Assembly (NCBI RefSeq): GCF_019703515.2
Contig: NC_059348.1
Coordinates: forward strand, 21,048,156 to 21,112,155
DNA from: Myxocyprinus asiaticus
Lineage: Eukaryota > Chordata > Actinopteri > Cypriniformes > Catostomidae
Length of the DNA: 64,000 nucleotides
Reading direction: 5' to 3'
Below, piece by piece: positions 48,216-60,011 of this stretch (position 1 is the stretch's first letter; every line of letters starts with the position of its first letter). The notes beneath the pieces are model-generated. The model was not told the DNA's origin. It ran no database searches and saw nothing but the letters and a program-made list of their open reading frames with translations. Made by a program: the position numbers and the translations under genes.

Positions 48216-48218
48216 AAA

Positions 48219-48287
<69 letters not shown>
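48216..48287 (+). repeat. (TA)n microsatellite in the LINE 3' UTR
   Basis: About 36 TA units, nearly uninterrupted. Confidence 0.95.
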
Positions 48288-48293
<6 letters not shown>

Positions 48294-48492
48294 ACAGTAT
48301 TGTACTGTATTGACATTCAGGCTGTCGGTTGATAGTCAGTTGTTAAGAGAGACAAATATAATTATAGTAATATAATTTATGACAGTCCGGTGTGAGATAA
48401 AAGAGTAATAAAGTGCAGGGCTGATGTATTTTGATCGTGGGAGATCAAAAGTTCAAAAGTCTGATTGCTTGGGGGAAGAAGCTATCATGGAG

Positions 48493-50550
48493 TCAGCTGG
48501 TGCGGGTCCTGATGCTGCGATACCGCCTACCTGATGGTAGCAGTGAGAGCAGCCCATGGCTCGGGTGGCTGGAGTCTCTGATGATCCTCCGAGCTTTTTT
48601 CACACACCGCCTTGTATATATTTCCTGGAGGGAGGGAAGCTCACCTCCGATGATGTGTTTGGCAGTTCGCACCACCCTTTGCAGTGCTTTGCGGTTGTGG
48701 GCGGTGCTATTGCCGTACCAGGCGGAGATACAGCCAGTCAGGATGCTCTCCACAGTGCAGGTGTAGAACCGTGTGAGGATGTGGCGGTTCATTCCAAACT
48801 TCCTCAGCCATCTGAGGAAGAAGAGGCGTTGATGAGCCTTCTTCACAACGACTTCAGTGTGGACGGACCATGTGAGTTCCTCAGTGATGTGGACACCCAG
48901 GAACTTGAAGCTGCTGACTCTCTCCACTGGTGCTCCATTGATGGTGATGGGACTGTGTTCTCTGTCTTTTCTTCTGAAGTCCACCACAAGCTCCTTTGTC
49001 TTACTGACGTTGAGGGAGAGGTTGTGCTCCTGACACCAGTGTGTCAGAGTGTGCACCTCCTCTCTGTAGGCTGTTTCATCATTGTCAGTGATCAGACCTA
49101 CCACCGTCGTGTCATCAGCAAACTTAATGATGGCATTGGAGCTATGTGTTGCCACACAGTCATGTGTGTACAAGGAATACAGTAGTGGGCTGAGAACACA
49201 GCCCTGCGGGGCTCCAGTGTTGAGGGTCAGTGATGAGGAGATGTTGCTGCCTATTCTAACCACCTGGCGTCTGCTTGACAGGAAGTCCAGGATCCAGCTG
49301 CACAGCGAGCTGTTTAAGCCCAGAGCCCGGAGTTTCTCATCTAGCTTGGAGGGCACTATGGTGTTGAATGCTGAGCTGTAGTCTACAAACAACATTCTCA
49401 CATAAGTGTTCTTTTTTTTCCAGGTGGGAGAGAGCAGTGTGTATTGTAGATGCAATGGCATCATCAGTGGAGCGGTTGTTGCGGTAAGCAAACTGCAGCG
49501 GGTCAAGATTGAGTGGCAATACAGAGCAGATGTAATATCTGATTAGTCTCTCAAAACATTTGCTGATGATGGGGGTCAGAGCAACAGGACGCCAGTCATT
49601 TAAACAAGTTATTTTTGATTGTTTTGGAACAGGCACAATGGTGGATGTTTTAAAGCATGTGGGGACTACAGACAAAGAGAGGGAAAGGTTGAAAATGTCC
49701 GTAAAAACACCAGACAGCTGGTTCGCGCACGCTCTGATGACGCAGCCCGGAATGCCGTCTGGGCCCGCTGTTTTGTGGATATTCACCCGTCAGAAGGATC
49801 GGGTTACATCCGCTACAGAGACGGAGAGTGAACTAACCTCTGTAGCTTCAGCCGCGAGAGCTCTCTCCGCGAGGGCGGTGTTATTTCCCTCGAAACGAGC
49901 ATAAAAAGTATTTAGCTCATCCGGTAGAGAGGCAGCAGTGTTCATGGCGGAGTTTTTATTCCCTTTAGAGTCTGTGATGATGTTAATTCCCTGCCACATG
50001 CTTCTAGAGTTGGTGGTGTTAAACTGTCCTGTTCCGTTCCCGGAATTAAAAGCGGAGGTCCGCACATTAAGTGCCGCGCGAACATCGCTATTGATCCATG
50101 GCTTCTGATTCGGATAGATTCGTACAGTTCTGGTCGGAATCACTTCCTCTACACACGTTCTGATGAAGCACATTACGCTATCAGCGTAAAGCTCGATGTC
50201 GTCATCAGAGGTGGACCGGAACATCTCCCAGTCCGTGTGATCAAAACAGTCTTGTAGCGTAGAGTCTGATTGGTCCGACCAGCACTGGATCGTTCTGAGG
50301 GTGGGTGCTTCCTGTTTCAATTTCTGCCTGTAAGTGGGCAGAAGCAGAATGGAAGAGTGGTCCGATTTGCCAAATGGTGGGCGGGGGAGGGATTTGTAGC
50401 CATCCCGGAACGGAGGGTAGCAATGATCCAAAACACTGTCCCCTCGTGTGTTGAAACTATTTGTGCTGGTGATATTTTGGTGCGACTGATTTTAAACTGG
50501 CTTTATTAAAGTCCCCGGTCACAATGAACGTGGCCTCAGGGTGCGCGGTT
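48493..50550 (-). pseudogene. LINE ORF2 (endonuclease end plus reverse transcriptase), frameshifted
   Basis: Read from 50550 down: TFIVTGDFN (endonuclease core), a linker (ending DVTRSF near 49790), then RT from 49786: [53 protein letters not shown] frame change occurs around 49410-49420, at a T8-run on the + strand. RT resumes in 49506-48493: [34 protein letters not shown] and the catalytic [11 protein letters not shown] at 49111-49122 and flanks. The C-terminal domain [20 protein letters not shown] follows. Catalytic residues look intact; the frameshift and 5' loss make this copy inactive. Reverse transcription at the target site would be its normal role. Confidence 0.9.
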
Positions 50551-50565
50551 TCCTGCTCACTTATA

Positions 50566-52050
50566 AATGAATTCTTATTCATTACCTTGAATAAGAATTA
50601 TTTATTTAGCTTTAAAGAAAATCATCTGTCTGTAACATTGAATTATGAAAAACATGAATAATCAACATTCCTGGAATATAGTAAACAATTTGATGGGAAA
50701 AAAGAAAAAGAAAAATCTGACTTTCGATAGCTTGGTATTATTTAAAATTTCACAACTTTGTCCTGTTGTCCACATATGTGGACATACATTTTTATTAAAA
50801 CTATTACCTCTTTTTTTTTTCTTTTTTTTTTTTTTGCTTATTTATTAGGTGCTACTAGTTACAAATAAAAAAGGTAAAATGGAAAATGCACACAGCAGTC
50901 ACGCTCGGGTCTCAGGAGGTTAAAATAAAGAAAAAAAAAATCTTAGCAATATTGTGCACTGATAAAGTGTGCAAAATATCACCAGGGAGATGTATTCATG
51001 TGACTTTAACTACAGCACTAAAACAATTAGTAAGAGATAATGGTTTCTCTTCAAAGCTGTAAAGGCTTGTAGATCTTATCTGAAGTTTCAGGAAGTAAGC
51101 AATGTTACTGTTTACAATGCATTTGGTCTTCAGTTTCACTACCATATTGGTTGTATCTTTGTGTAAAAGCTTGTGCTATTTAGGTGTAATTACAGGATAA
51201 GTACTGCTCACTATTTCCATAAGACATAATAGCCCTCAAAATTGAACTAAATTAAAAGTTACATTATTAATGCGGTAAGATAATAGTATGACTTGCTATA
51301 TAGTTAAGTATCATTAGAATTGTTAACTACCATCCACCCTCTCTTTTCTTCATCCTCACAGAACTGCAGCTGGTTTAGTATAAACCTCACACATAATTCA
51401 GTGAAAAACTCTTAGAGGCTATAGCAGCAGTGTGCCTCCCCTGAAAACTGGCACTCTATAGCTCACTGCCTCCCTGTAGTTAAATTTGAAGGCATCAGCA
51501 CCTGACTCAGTTATGGGTCCTGGCATGGGAGATAAACTCCAGAGATCATGAATATGTAAGGTCTCCTGTTTTAGAGTCGCTCACACAAGGAGGCCCTGCT
51601 TATAAAAACAAATGGCAGGCTGCTGAAAGTGAGGCAGCGTTCTGCTTTTGAGTGTGAGTGAATTCATTTTTGATGAACAACATTTAATGATTTCACTCAG
51701 TATACATTAATCTAACTTGAATAATTAAAATGACTTGTTTCACAGAATATGAATGAGGGGTAAATAACCCATATCCTTTCACAGATATTGTAATTGCTGG
51801 CAGATAAATTGCAAGTCACTTTGGGTGAAATGTATTAGCAGCAAATTTATTTGGTTAACAAAGGCTTGCCAGAAGAGGTTTGCCATGATTGGCTAAATGT
51901 ACATTAGTCCAACATCTCATTGTCAAAACTGCGTCATAGGTCTAGTTGCCAGTATTGACAAATGGTCCTTTATTGATCAAATGAAATTGAATAAAAGGGT
52001 TTTGGAGGGTTTTTTGTTATATCATTCACTAACAAAAAGTACAGTAATTT
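50566..52050. other. Non-coding stretch
   Basis: No gene. Includes poly(T) runs at 50811-50835. The part at 51330-51620 (AGAACTGCAGCTGGTTTAGT ... AAATGGCAGGCTGCTGAAAG) is of mixed composition and unexplained. Confidence 0.4.
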
Positions 52051-52054
52051 TACC

Positions 52055-52640
52055 ATGTTTTTGGACGTGTTCAATGGCAACATCATAGTATTCTTGAAAT
52101 ACCTAGGTGTTCCATGTTTATACCGTGGTACATGTCTGTAACTGTTCAGTACCATGGTACTGTTTATATAAAAATACCATGGTATTACCATCTGTTACCA
52201 TCTCTGTACCATGGTACCGTGGGAATTTTTTGTGTTACAATGTTCAGGAAAGAAAAAGTACCATGGTATTACCATGTTTTCTGGACCTGTACCATGGCAA
52301 TACCATAGTATTATATAAAGTACTGTACCTTGGAGTACGCTAACATGTTAATACTGTGGTACATGATCATAACCATTCAGAAACATGGGGCTGTATCAAA
52401 GTACAATACCATGGTACCGTTGGAGGTTTTTGTGTTTAGTGGACAGGAAAAAAACTATCACTGCACATAGTACCATGATAGTATCATACTATTCTTTAAA
52501 GTACCATGGGGTACAATGTAAACACCAAGGTGCATGAATATACTAATCATTCAGAATCATGGGATGCATTAAAGTACCATAGTATTACCATCTGATACTA
52601 TGATTATGCCATGGTACTGTTACTTCTTGGTAAGGGTTGA
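52055..52640. repeat. TACCATGGTA palindrome-rich repeat block
   Basis: Five exact copies of the 10-bp palindrome TACCATGGTA at 52150, 52175, 52207, 52259 and 52407, with many one-off variants (ACCATGGCAATACCATAGTA, GTACCATGATAGTATCATAC). Larger units repeat about every 200-250 bp: TACCGTGGTACATGTCTGTA and ACTGTGGTACATGATCATAA; TACCGTGGGAATTTTTTGTG and TACCGTTGGAGGTTTTTGTG. No coding content. Confidence 0.8.
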
Positions 52641-53996
52641 GCCTCATTTGAAGTGTGCACAGTTGGGGTTTGTGCGGGTGAGTGTGTATTTAAGTTAGTG
52701 TAGCGTGGAACACAGTGCAGCTGACTCACTGTGTTCCGGTCAGCTCCTTCGTCCTGAAGAAGCAATCTCGTCCTACTTTGCTGGGTGCTGTCAGCTTGAG
52801 CACTAAACAAAAGCACTACCTTTCTGGGTAACCTGCTTTGAGGCAGGCAAAGGGAAAATTACTTCTGTCCAAAATTGCACCGATTACAATCCTTCTTCCA
52901 CATGGGTTCTCAGAAACGCCTTGACAGGAAAGTTTCAGGGAATAGACTTGAGAGGAAAAACAACCTTGCACAAACACACATGAAATCACAGAAAGATGAG
53001 TAACGTGCTGCATAAGATGTTCCATTGACATTTATAACAGTGCCTTAAAATATACATTGCAGTCAGAAATTAACCAGTGCTCTTGGCAAAAAATGGCACC
53101 AAAATTCAAAATGTGTTTTGTGAACTTGTCGCACTTTAATAAAGATTTTGCAAAAAGGCTGTTAGTAAAGAATGAGGCAGTTAAAAACTATTTAAGACTC
53201 GTCAGCCAACCCGCAATTCGCAAATTAGTGCAGCACGCACATTTTTGAAGCATAGGATGCCTTGTCATATTTAGGTTTAGGGTTGTTTTTCACCCACACC
53301 GATCATATCACTTCAGAACATGACTCGTTGTAATGAGCAACGTACGCGTTTGTCACTACACTGAATATATGATGAAAGATGATTATATGACGAATGACAG
53401 TGCGACAAACACTGGTGAATGTATCCTGTATACGTTTACATGTTGCACGGTAAGTGTATCCTTTCGCAGTTATAAATGTGATAGCACCATGTATTTACAC
53501 TTTATTTGGTACCGTCATGCATTACTCAGCATTTGTAAAACATGGAAATGTTTCACTGTTGGAAAATGCCCCAACTAGGTAACAAGATACACACAGTTGT
53601 GTAACATCTTGGTTTAAACAACAATAAAAAGTAATACCTATTACACAAATAGACAAGTAAATTACAGTGATAACTTACCACGCTGTCACAGACTGCAGTA
53701 TCCATGGTGTTTGTGGAGGGGGTTAATTCGGGATCAGGCTCAAACATGTATGGATGAATTCCTCCGTTTGTCATTTTTTTAACCATCCGAAGTTTTCAAA
53801 ACAACCCCACATGCGCGTAATTGCGGGGGCATTTACACTTATCCACATGTAAAGATGTTACCCAATCACAGCAGTGGGCGTTTACACTGAAGTATTCAAG
53901 AACACGCCCCAAAAATCAGAGCATTTGAATCAGAGGCACAAAAACTTTTATGGAAATAAAATACACAATAAAATACAAATCCAATTCTTGACACCT
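52641..53996. other. Non-coding stretch with a relic of the GTCAGAAATTAA element
   Basis: 53061-53125 (GTCAGAAATTAACCAGTGCT, GGCAAAAAATGGCACC, CAAAATGTG) parallels the left end of 26419. No gene; frames at 53057-53248 and 53333-53578 show no recognisable features. Confidence 0.4.
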
Positions 53997-54429
53997 TTAA
54001 AGGTGCTGTAAGCGATGTTTTCATGGAAAAGTATGGAAAAAATGTTCCTACTCCCTTAAAGGTATTAATTAAATAAGTGTCCTGAGATATCTCACAGGTC
54101 CCTGTGACAGCTGTAGACTTTGTAAACAGCAAACAAAAATGTGTCCACGGACCGTGGACATTGACGCTTTTCACCTGTCAATCATTTTGCTCGTTCTCAT
54201 ATAGTTGTATTTGATGCGGATCATTGAGGCTATGATTCATCAGTTGAGGGTGCTATTGTGCCACTGTTGAATTTGACAGCCACAGGAACAAACAATGCTG
54301 TTCTTTTGCTTGGTTTTGGTCTCAAAATGATTTTGGAGGGTGGGGTTTTGGAATGAGGGGGCGTGGCTAATTCAACGGCTGAGTCACGTGAAAGCTTCAG
54401 AACGATTAAATTGCTTACAGCACCTTTAA
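53997..54429. mobile_element. MITE-like element with AAAGGTGCTGTAAGC ends
   Basis: The left TTAAAGGTGCTGTAAGCGAT is the inverted match of ATTGCTTACAGCACCTTTAA at the right end, one mismatch in 19. Length 433 bp. No protein; internal short frames are chance. Confidence 0.85.
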
Positions 54430-54640
54430 CCACTGGAGTCGTCTGGCTTACTTTTATGTTGCCCTTTATGGATTTTGGAGCTTCAAAATTAAGGCACCCA
54501 TTTACAAACAGAGCTGAGAAATTCTTCTAAAAATATTCATTTGTGTTCTGCAGAAGAAAGAAATTCATCCACATCTGGGATGCCATGAGGGTGAGTAAAT
54601 AATGAGAGAATTTTCATTTTTGGGCGAACTCCCTTTTTAA
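54430..54640. repeat. Half copy of the 'ttcacccaaa' palindromic repeat
   Basis: CCACTGGAGTCGTCTGGCTT ... TTTGTGTTCTGCAGAAGAAA ... GATGCCATGAGGGTGAGTAA ... TTTTCATTTTTGGGCGAACT is the right half of the element at 30276-30926. The MITE at 53997 sits directly against its broken left side. Confidence 0.8.
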
Positions 54641-55540
54641 GTAGGTTATGGCAATTGAGTTAACACGTTTAAAGGATGCATGCATAATTGTAGTATGTCC
54701 AAATTTCCATATTAATCAGAATTTTCATGTGAATGTAAGTGTGGTCATTGTTTTTAGGATCAATTTAAAATGAACCCATCCTCAAGGTGTCCTGCATTTA
54801 AACCCTAAACACATACTGCAGTGCATTACATATACAACTGCAGCTGTCTCAGGGTGAACCCCTGCAGTGAAAGTTCCTTCAGTGCTTCCTAACCAAAGGA
54901 AATTTGTTTGAGGTGACACACAATTTCCTCTCACTTATGCATCGTCCTTGCTGCATTAGAACGAGCTTGGCACTATTTCAGCTTCAAGCAGGACATTGTA
55001 CAATCACAGTTCTCTTTGATAGGATGGTTAGTCTATATCAAAAAAAGATTTCTTGAAGGGGAAGAGAGGAGAAGATTACTTTGGGCAGCATACCACAGTG
55101 AATTTGTCACTTCAGAATAAGACAAAACCGAGTGCAGTTGGACAATCATCCCATGAGGTTGAAGTATTGGTAATCTGACCTTTTTTCAATAGTGTAGACA
55201 CAGCATTTATTCATTGAACTGATTCAGTATGTCAGCCATGTCTGTTTGTGTGGAGAATTGGGACTTAAATGCACTTCGCACATGCATCGAGAGAAAGGAC
55301 AATTACTAGCTCTACTCAGTCTATTCATACATTACCCTTTTTTGCAGTCACACAACCTTTACAAATTCAGTCCAGGAATTTCCCATTACTGCCCAGCATA
55401 TGGCTGTATTTGAACAAAAAGAAATAGCTATATTACATTGTGCATTATTATTGCAGCCATTTCTGTTTGCAAAGCAAACACACTGCATCTAAAATGTTTC
55501 ATGTTCACAGCTAACATGTTGCTATGCTTATCACTATGTA
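54641..55540. other. Non-coding stretch
   Basis: No gene or repeat recognised. Confidence 0.45.
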
Positions 55541-56793
55541 CAGGGCTGGGAGGGTTTCTTTTGAAATGTATTCCACTACAGATTACAGAATACATGCTGT
55601 AAAATGTAATTTGTAATGTATTCCGTTAGATTACTCAAGGTCAGTAACGTATTCTAAATACTTTGGATTACTTCTTCAGCACTGTTAGATTGTTTTCACT
55701 TGTTTTGACTATAAAAACTCTGCCAGTACAGTAAAACAAAATACACATGTTAAAAATACATTCTCTGAAAAACCTAAATATCTCATGCAGTGTTGTTTCT
55801 AAAACAAGAAATCAAATTGATCTTGATTTAAAGATTTTTAGATATTTTGTACAGGAAAACAATACAAAAATTATCATCAAGAATACAATTTTTGGGGGGC
55901 CTGGTTAGCTCAGTGGTAAAATATGCTGGCTACCACCCCTAGAGTTTGCTAGTTTGCCAGTTCAAATCCCAAGGTGTGCTGAGTGACTCCAGCCAGGTCT
56001 CCTAAGCAACCAAATTGGCCCGTTTGCTAGGGAGGGTAGAGTCACATGGGGTAATCTCCTTGTGGTCGCTATAATGTGGTTCGTTCTCGGTTGGGCGCGT
56101 GGTGAGTTGAGCATGGTTGCCTCCACACATGCTATGTCTCTGTGGCAACGTGCTCAACAAGCCACGTGATAAGATGCATGGGTTAATGTTCTCAGACGCC
56201 ACTCAGATTGAGGCGAGTCACTACACCACCATGAGGATTTAGAGCGCATTGGGAATTGGGCATTCCAAATTGAAAAAAAAGAAGAATAACATTTTTGCCC
56301 TAAAATCAAAGGTCTCACTAGAAAAAAGAAATTATGATCCAACGTGAATTTTCTTGCTAAACAAATATGATCGTGCCTGGTAACATGTGCATGTAAAATG
56401 GCTAGAAATAGCATTTTAGCTTAGTGTTAAGCTGACAATTTACACAAGGTTTATTTCTATTTCTTCTGCTCCAGACTTACTTCAAACTTACTTCTCTGTC
56501 TGCTTGTATGAATGTAACACATCATAAGAAAGTGTTTCACCGCTGTTCAAATGCACTTTGGATCGCATCATTTATATGTATAAATGTTTTCCATCTGAAA
56601 GGACTAAATATTAAATGAAACAAATGATAATAAAATGCAAAGTAATCTCTTCAGTAATCAAAATACTTTTTGAATGTAACTGTATTCTAATTACCAATTA
56701 TTTAAATTGTAACTGTAGTGGAATACAGTTACTTATATTTTGTGTTTTAAATATGCAATCCCGTTACATGTATTTCGTTACTCCCCAACCCTG
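55541..56793. mobile_element. Palindromic-ended element, copy B, reverse orientation, with SINE insertion
   Basis: Reverse complement of copy A (22817-23674): it starts CAGGGCTGGGAGGGTTTCTT and ends GTATTTCGTTACTCCCCAAC-CCTG. Removing the SINE leaves about 850 bp, the length of copy A. Confidence 0.85.
55894..56281 (+). mobile_element. tRNA-headed SINE inside copy B
   Basis: The head GGGGGCCTGGTTAGCTCAGT and B-box-like GCCAGTTCAAATCCC are present. The tail is CATTGGGAATTGGGCATTCC followed by an A run. The target-site duplication is AAGAATACAATTTTT (55879-55893) and AAGAATAACATTTTT (56282-56296). Confidence 0.92.
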
Positions 56794-58585
56794 ATTATGT
56801 ACTGGATGTGTACCATCCTGATTTTGAGAGTGACTCTTGTATTTCCTACCCAAACAGAATGGTAATTTAAGGGGATTCATTCCCGCATTTAATTGCAGTC
56901 ACTTCCTAAACTTTGCATGTGTGTCTTCACTAAATGTATAGTAGGTAAAATAGGGGAATATGAAAATACGAAATAATGTTGTAGCCGTAATGAACACACA
57001 TTGTACAATTTTAACCTTTTAACCTAGATTCAAGTCAAAAATATTATTTAACATGTATGAATTAACCTGACTATATTAGATTACATCAGCAAAACTAATT
57101 TCAAGGGTTAGATCAGGTAGAAATGGCTTCTTAAGGTACTGTAACAATTGCAAGTTACCACTTTTTACAGTGAGTGTAGTTGTACTGTAGATGTATCACA
57201 TATGGCCATGCACTTGCTAATGAGATAACAGCAAGAGCTGCCAAATGACACTTAGGCAGTTGGCAAAGGCTGACCTCCTGCCTTTCAGTGAAACAGCCAG
57301 AATAGATTCTAATTTGAATTTCAGATTTCCATATCTGGAGGTGTTACGTAACATCACTTTTAGGTGCGAAAGGCAAGTGGTAGAAATACTGCACTGTCAG
57401 GGAAAGTCAACTCAGAGGTTATTTACTGAATACTATGAACTGTATCAGTACTGTATATCGGAGGGTTTCTTTAAGTTACCAGTCATACACACTTAATGCA
57501 AATTTAGTGCTTTTGCTAGAGTTTAAAGATGAAGTGTGTCATTTTTGCACCACTAGTGCCTCCAGTCAGAATGACAAAAATTACGATATATAACAAAAAT
57601 GATTAAAGTAATTAAAATTTTAAATAATAATGTGTATAAAAATAAAACAATCATAAAAAATTAATTAAAATAATAAAATGTCTTTGTCCTAGAGTGACAA
57701 AGACACTGTTTCACGCTCTCCTATGAATAATATAAATATACTACTGATTCTACTGGATTGTTTTTGCCTCCTCTTGCTTTTGAAAAAAGCATTTCTGCTT
57801 TTTGACCCGTCTCCTTTTTCATCCTATCCATGTTCATTTAGGTTTCAAAAGGCGCAAACTAACAACTGCTGTCTTGGGTTTTCCTGTCTCTTTCTCCTTT
57901 AACACTCAATCAAATCTGTCCTCCCCTGGGTTGAAGTGAGTCAACCTTTCTCACCCACCTCATATCTTAAGTGGGATGCTCAGGTTTTTGCTCTATTCAC
58001 ATCTAATTCCCTGCAACAATTGACAGAACTTTGAAGCTAATGCATTTGGCTTTGAGGTGGCATCCATATTAACTGATTAAGTGATAAAAGCATTTGAATT
58101 TTTAGACGCTCTCTTTGATAACTCTATCAGTGATGTATCGAGGTGGGAGCTTTCGGAGCAAGCACTTGACATGATGACTAGCACAAGATGGACCAAATTC
58201 TAAATGTAAACCTCAACTAACTCTATATTTTATGTAATAAGTTTATGCATTTGGTAGATGCTTTTATCCAAAGTGACCTTTCAGTGCATTCAAGCTATAC
58301 ATTTTTGTCAGTTTGCCCTGTGAATTAAACCAATGTCCTCAGCAATGCTACTGCCATTCCCTACCAGTTGGGCTGCAAATGAATCACTTGGTGTTTTACA
58401 AAGAGGAATTAATTTCATAGTTGTATATTATGGTATCAACTATTTTTGGACAATAAATACATTTATTAAAAAGGATTTTCTTTAAAGCCCAACAATGCAT
58501 CTACAAAAGTAAGTTGCAAATCTATAGGCAATCACTATAGCACTAGTAGTCACTATTATCATTATAATTTTTTTCAGGACTTAAT
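56794..58585. other. Non-coding stretch
   Basis: No convincing gene. The 83-codon frame at 57245-57496 has no recognisable domain. 57590-57680 is AT-rich. 58250-58330 holds a piece of the short fish repeat also seen at 20868. Confidence 0.4.
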
Positions 58586-59035
58586 TGTAGCGTAGGCTGG
58601 CAATGACAGGCAGATGAAGATGATGATGATGTGAAGGACCCAAGTGCAGTTTATTCATAAATGTAAAAACCATCAACAGGAACAGGAACAGGGACTAGAC
58701 TAGACTAGACTAGACTAGACTAGACAACCAACCAACAATACATTAACAATACCTGACCAAGGACCATGGCAAACATGAGGGTATCAATATATGGACAAAG
58801 GTAACAAGACAACCAATGAACAGACAGAACTATAAACAAGATAACAAGACTAATAAACTAAAACCAATGAAAAACAAGACTGATAATGTGTAACTCAAAC
58901 AATGAACCAATGAAAACAAGACTCATGAAAATGGAGGGAACAGGATATCACATGACCAGGAAACACATGACTATAGAACAGGAAATCACATGACATGAAA
59001 CACAAAACATGAACAAAAACACATTAAACGTGACA
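58586..59035 (-). mobile_element. Solo-LTR-like element, copy 2
   Basis: The start TGTAGCGTAGGCTGGCAATG and end TTAAACGTGACA parallel copy 1 at 12234-12760. Flanks TTAAT (58581-58585) and TTACT (59036-59040) are a 4-of-5 duplication. On the minus strand it has AATAAACTGCACTTGGGTCC. It carries a pentanucleotide array where copy 1 has hexanucleotides. Confidence 0.6.
58693..58725 (+). repeat. (GACTA)n pentanucleotide repeat
   Basis: Six and a half perfect GACTA units inside the solo-LTR-like element. Confidence 0.95.
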
Positions 59036-59694
59036 TTACTGTAGCGTAAAACCAGTTCATTATCTCGGCTAGTACTTGGAACTTCAGTTATGCAATATCT
59101 TTGGAAGATGTGAAATTACATGCAGCTGCCTCTTAGTTGGCGATTGATTGCTGCTTTTTTGTGTCAGATTCATGGAGAGGATCACAATAGAGGAAGTGTA
59201 CTAGCTATAGACCTTTAAATGGGTCTTAATGAGTTAAGATCTTATGTTCGCTTTAATTTATTTTTGTCCCCATTCAAAATATTAGCAACTCTTTTGAAGC
59301 TGTAGTTGCTATGGTAACCGTCGTGTTGTACTGTAATTAGAGGAGATGTGCATGCTGAAAGCAGGAAATGCTTTGATGGACAGATCATCCAAGGACATGA
59401 TTTGAGCAGTTTTTTAAGTAGCTGTACATGCAGTGTTCCTGTTTAACTTCTACAACTGTAACTGTAACATGTATGATTGACATGACCTCCGACCTCCAAC
59501 CATAAAGGCATTCCATTGACCGATGCTCGGAAGATGACATAAAGTATATCATAACTGCAACACTCTTGTTAGCTAAGAAGGTATTTGTTTGTCACCAGAG
59601 ACATCTCTTAAAGGTAGAAACCAAAATGCATAAGATAAAAAATTCTATGCAATACTAGAATTTGTTCTACAGGTGTATGATTATGAAAAGAGAC

Positions 59695-60011
59695 GGTGCC
59701 ACTTTACAACAAGGTTCCTTTTGTTAACATTAGTTAACATGGACTAACAATGAAAAACTTTTATAGCATTTATTAATCTTATTTAATATTAATTTCAACA
59801 TATACTAATACATTTTTAAAATTAAAAGTTGTATTTGTTAACATTAATCGACTATGAACTAACATGAACTTACAATGAACAATTGTATTTTTATAAACTT
59901 ACATTAACTAAGATTAATAAATGCTGTAAAAATATATTGTTCATTGTTTGTTCATGATATTTAATGCATTAACTCATGTTATCAAACGGAAACTTATTGT
60001 AAAGTGTTGCC
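59695..60011. mobile_element. Palindromic MITE-like repeat with ACTTTACAA ends
   Basis: GGTGCCACTTTACAACAAGG at the left is the imperfect inverted match of ACTTATTGTAAAGTGTTGCC at the right. The interior is also self-complementary (TTGTTAACATTAGTTAACAT; TTTATAAACTTACATTAACT). A very common element in fish introns. Confidence 0.85.

Larger units (their letters stand above)
47930..50565 (-). mobile_element. 5'-truncated L2/CR1/Rex-type LINE
   Basis: Minus orientation. The 3' end at about 47930 reads, on the + strand, AAATCACTTTATTGTCACAG and GTGCAATGGTGTGTGAAATT, a typical fish LINE tail. The 3' UTR contains a TA microsatellite. ORF2 then extends up to about 50565, where the element is cut within the endonuclease. 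No poly(A) tail is visible, which is usual for this clade, whose tails are short repeats. Confidence 0.85.

Noticed and set aside
48556..49185. 209-codon plus-strand frame
   Set aside because: Antisense shadow of the LINE reverse transcriptase.
52055..52640. Possible CRISPR-like regularly spaced palindromes
   Set aside because: Spacing is irregular, the units are diverged and the host is a vertebrate; no cas genes.
57245..57496. 83-codon plus-strand frame
   Set aside because: No domain or context; composition does not stand out from the surroundings.
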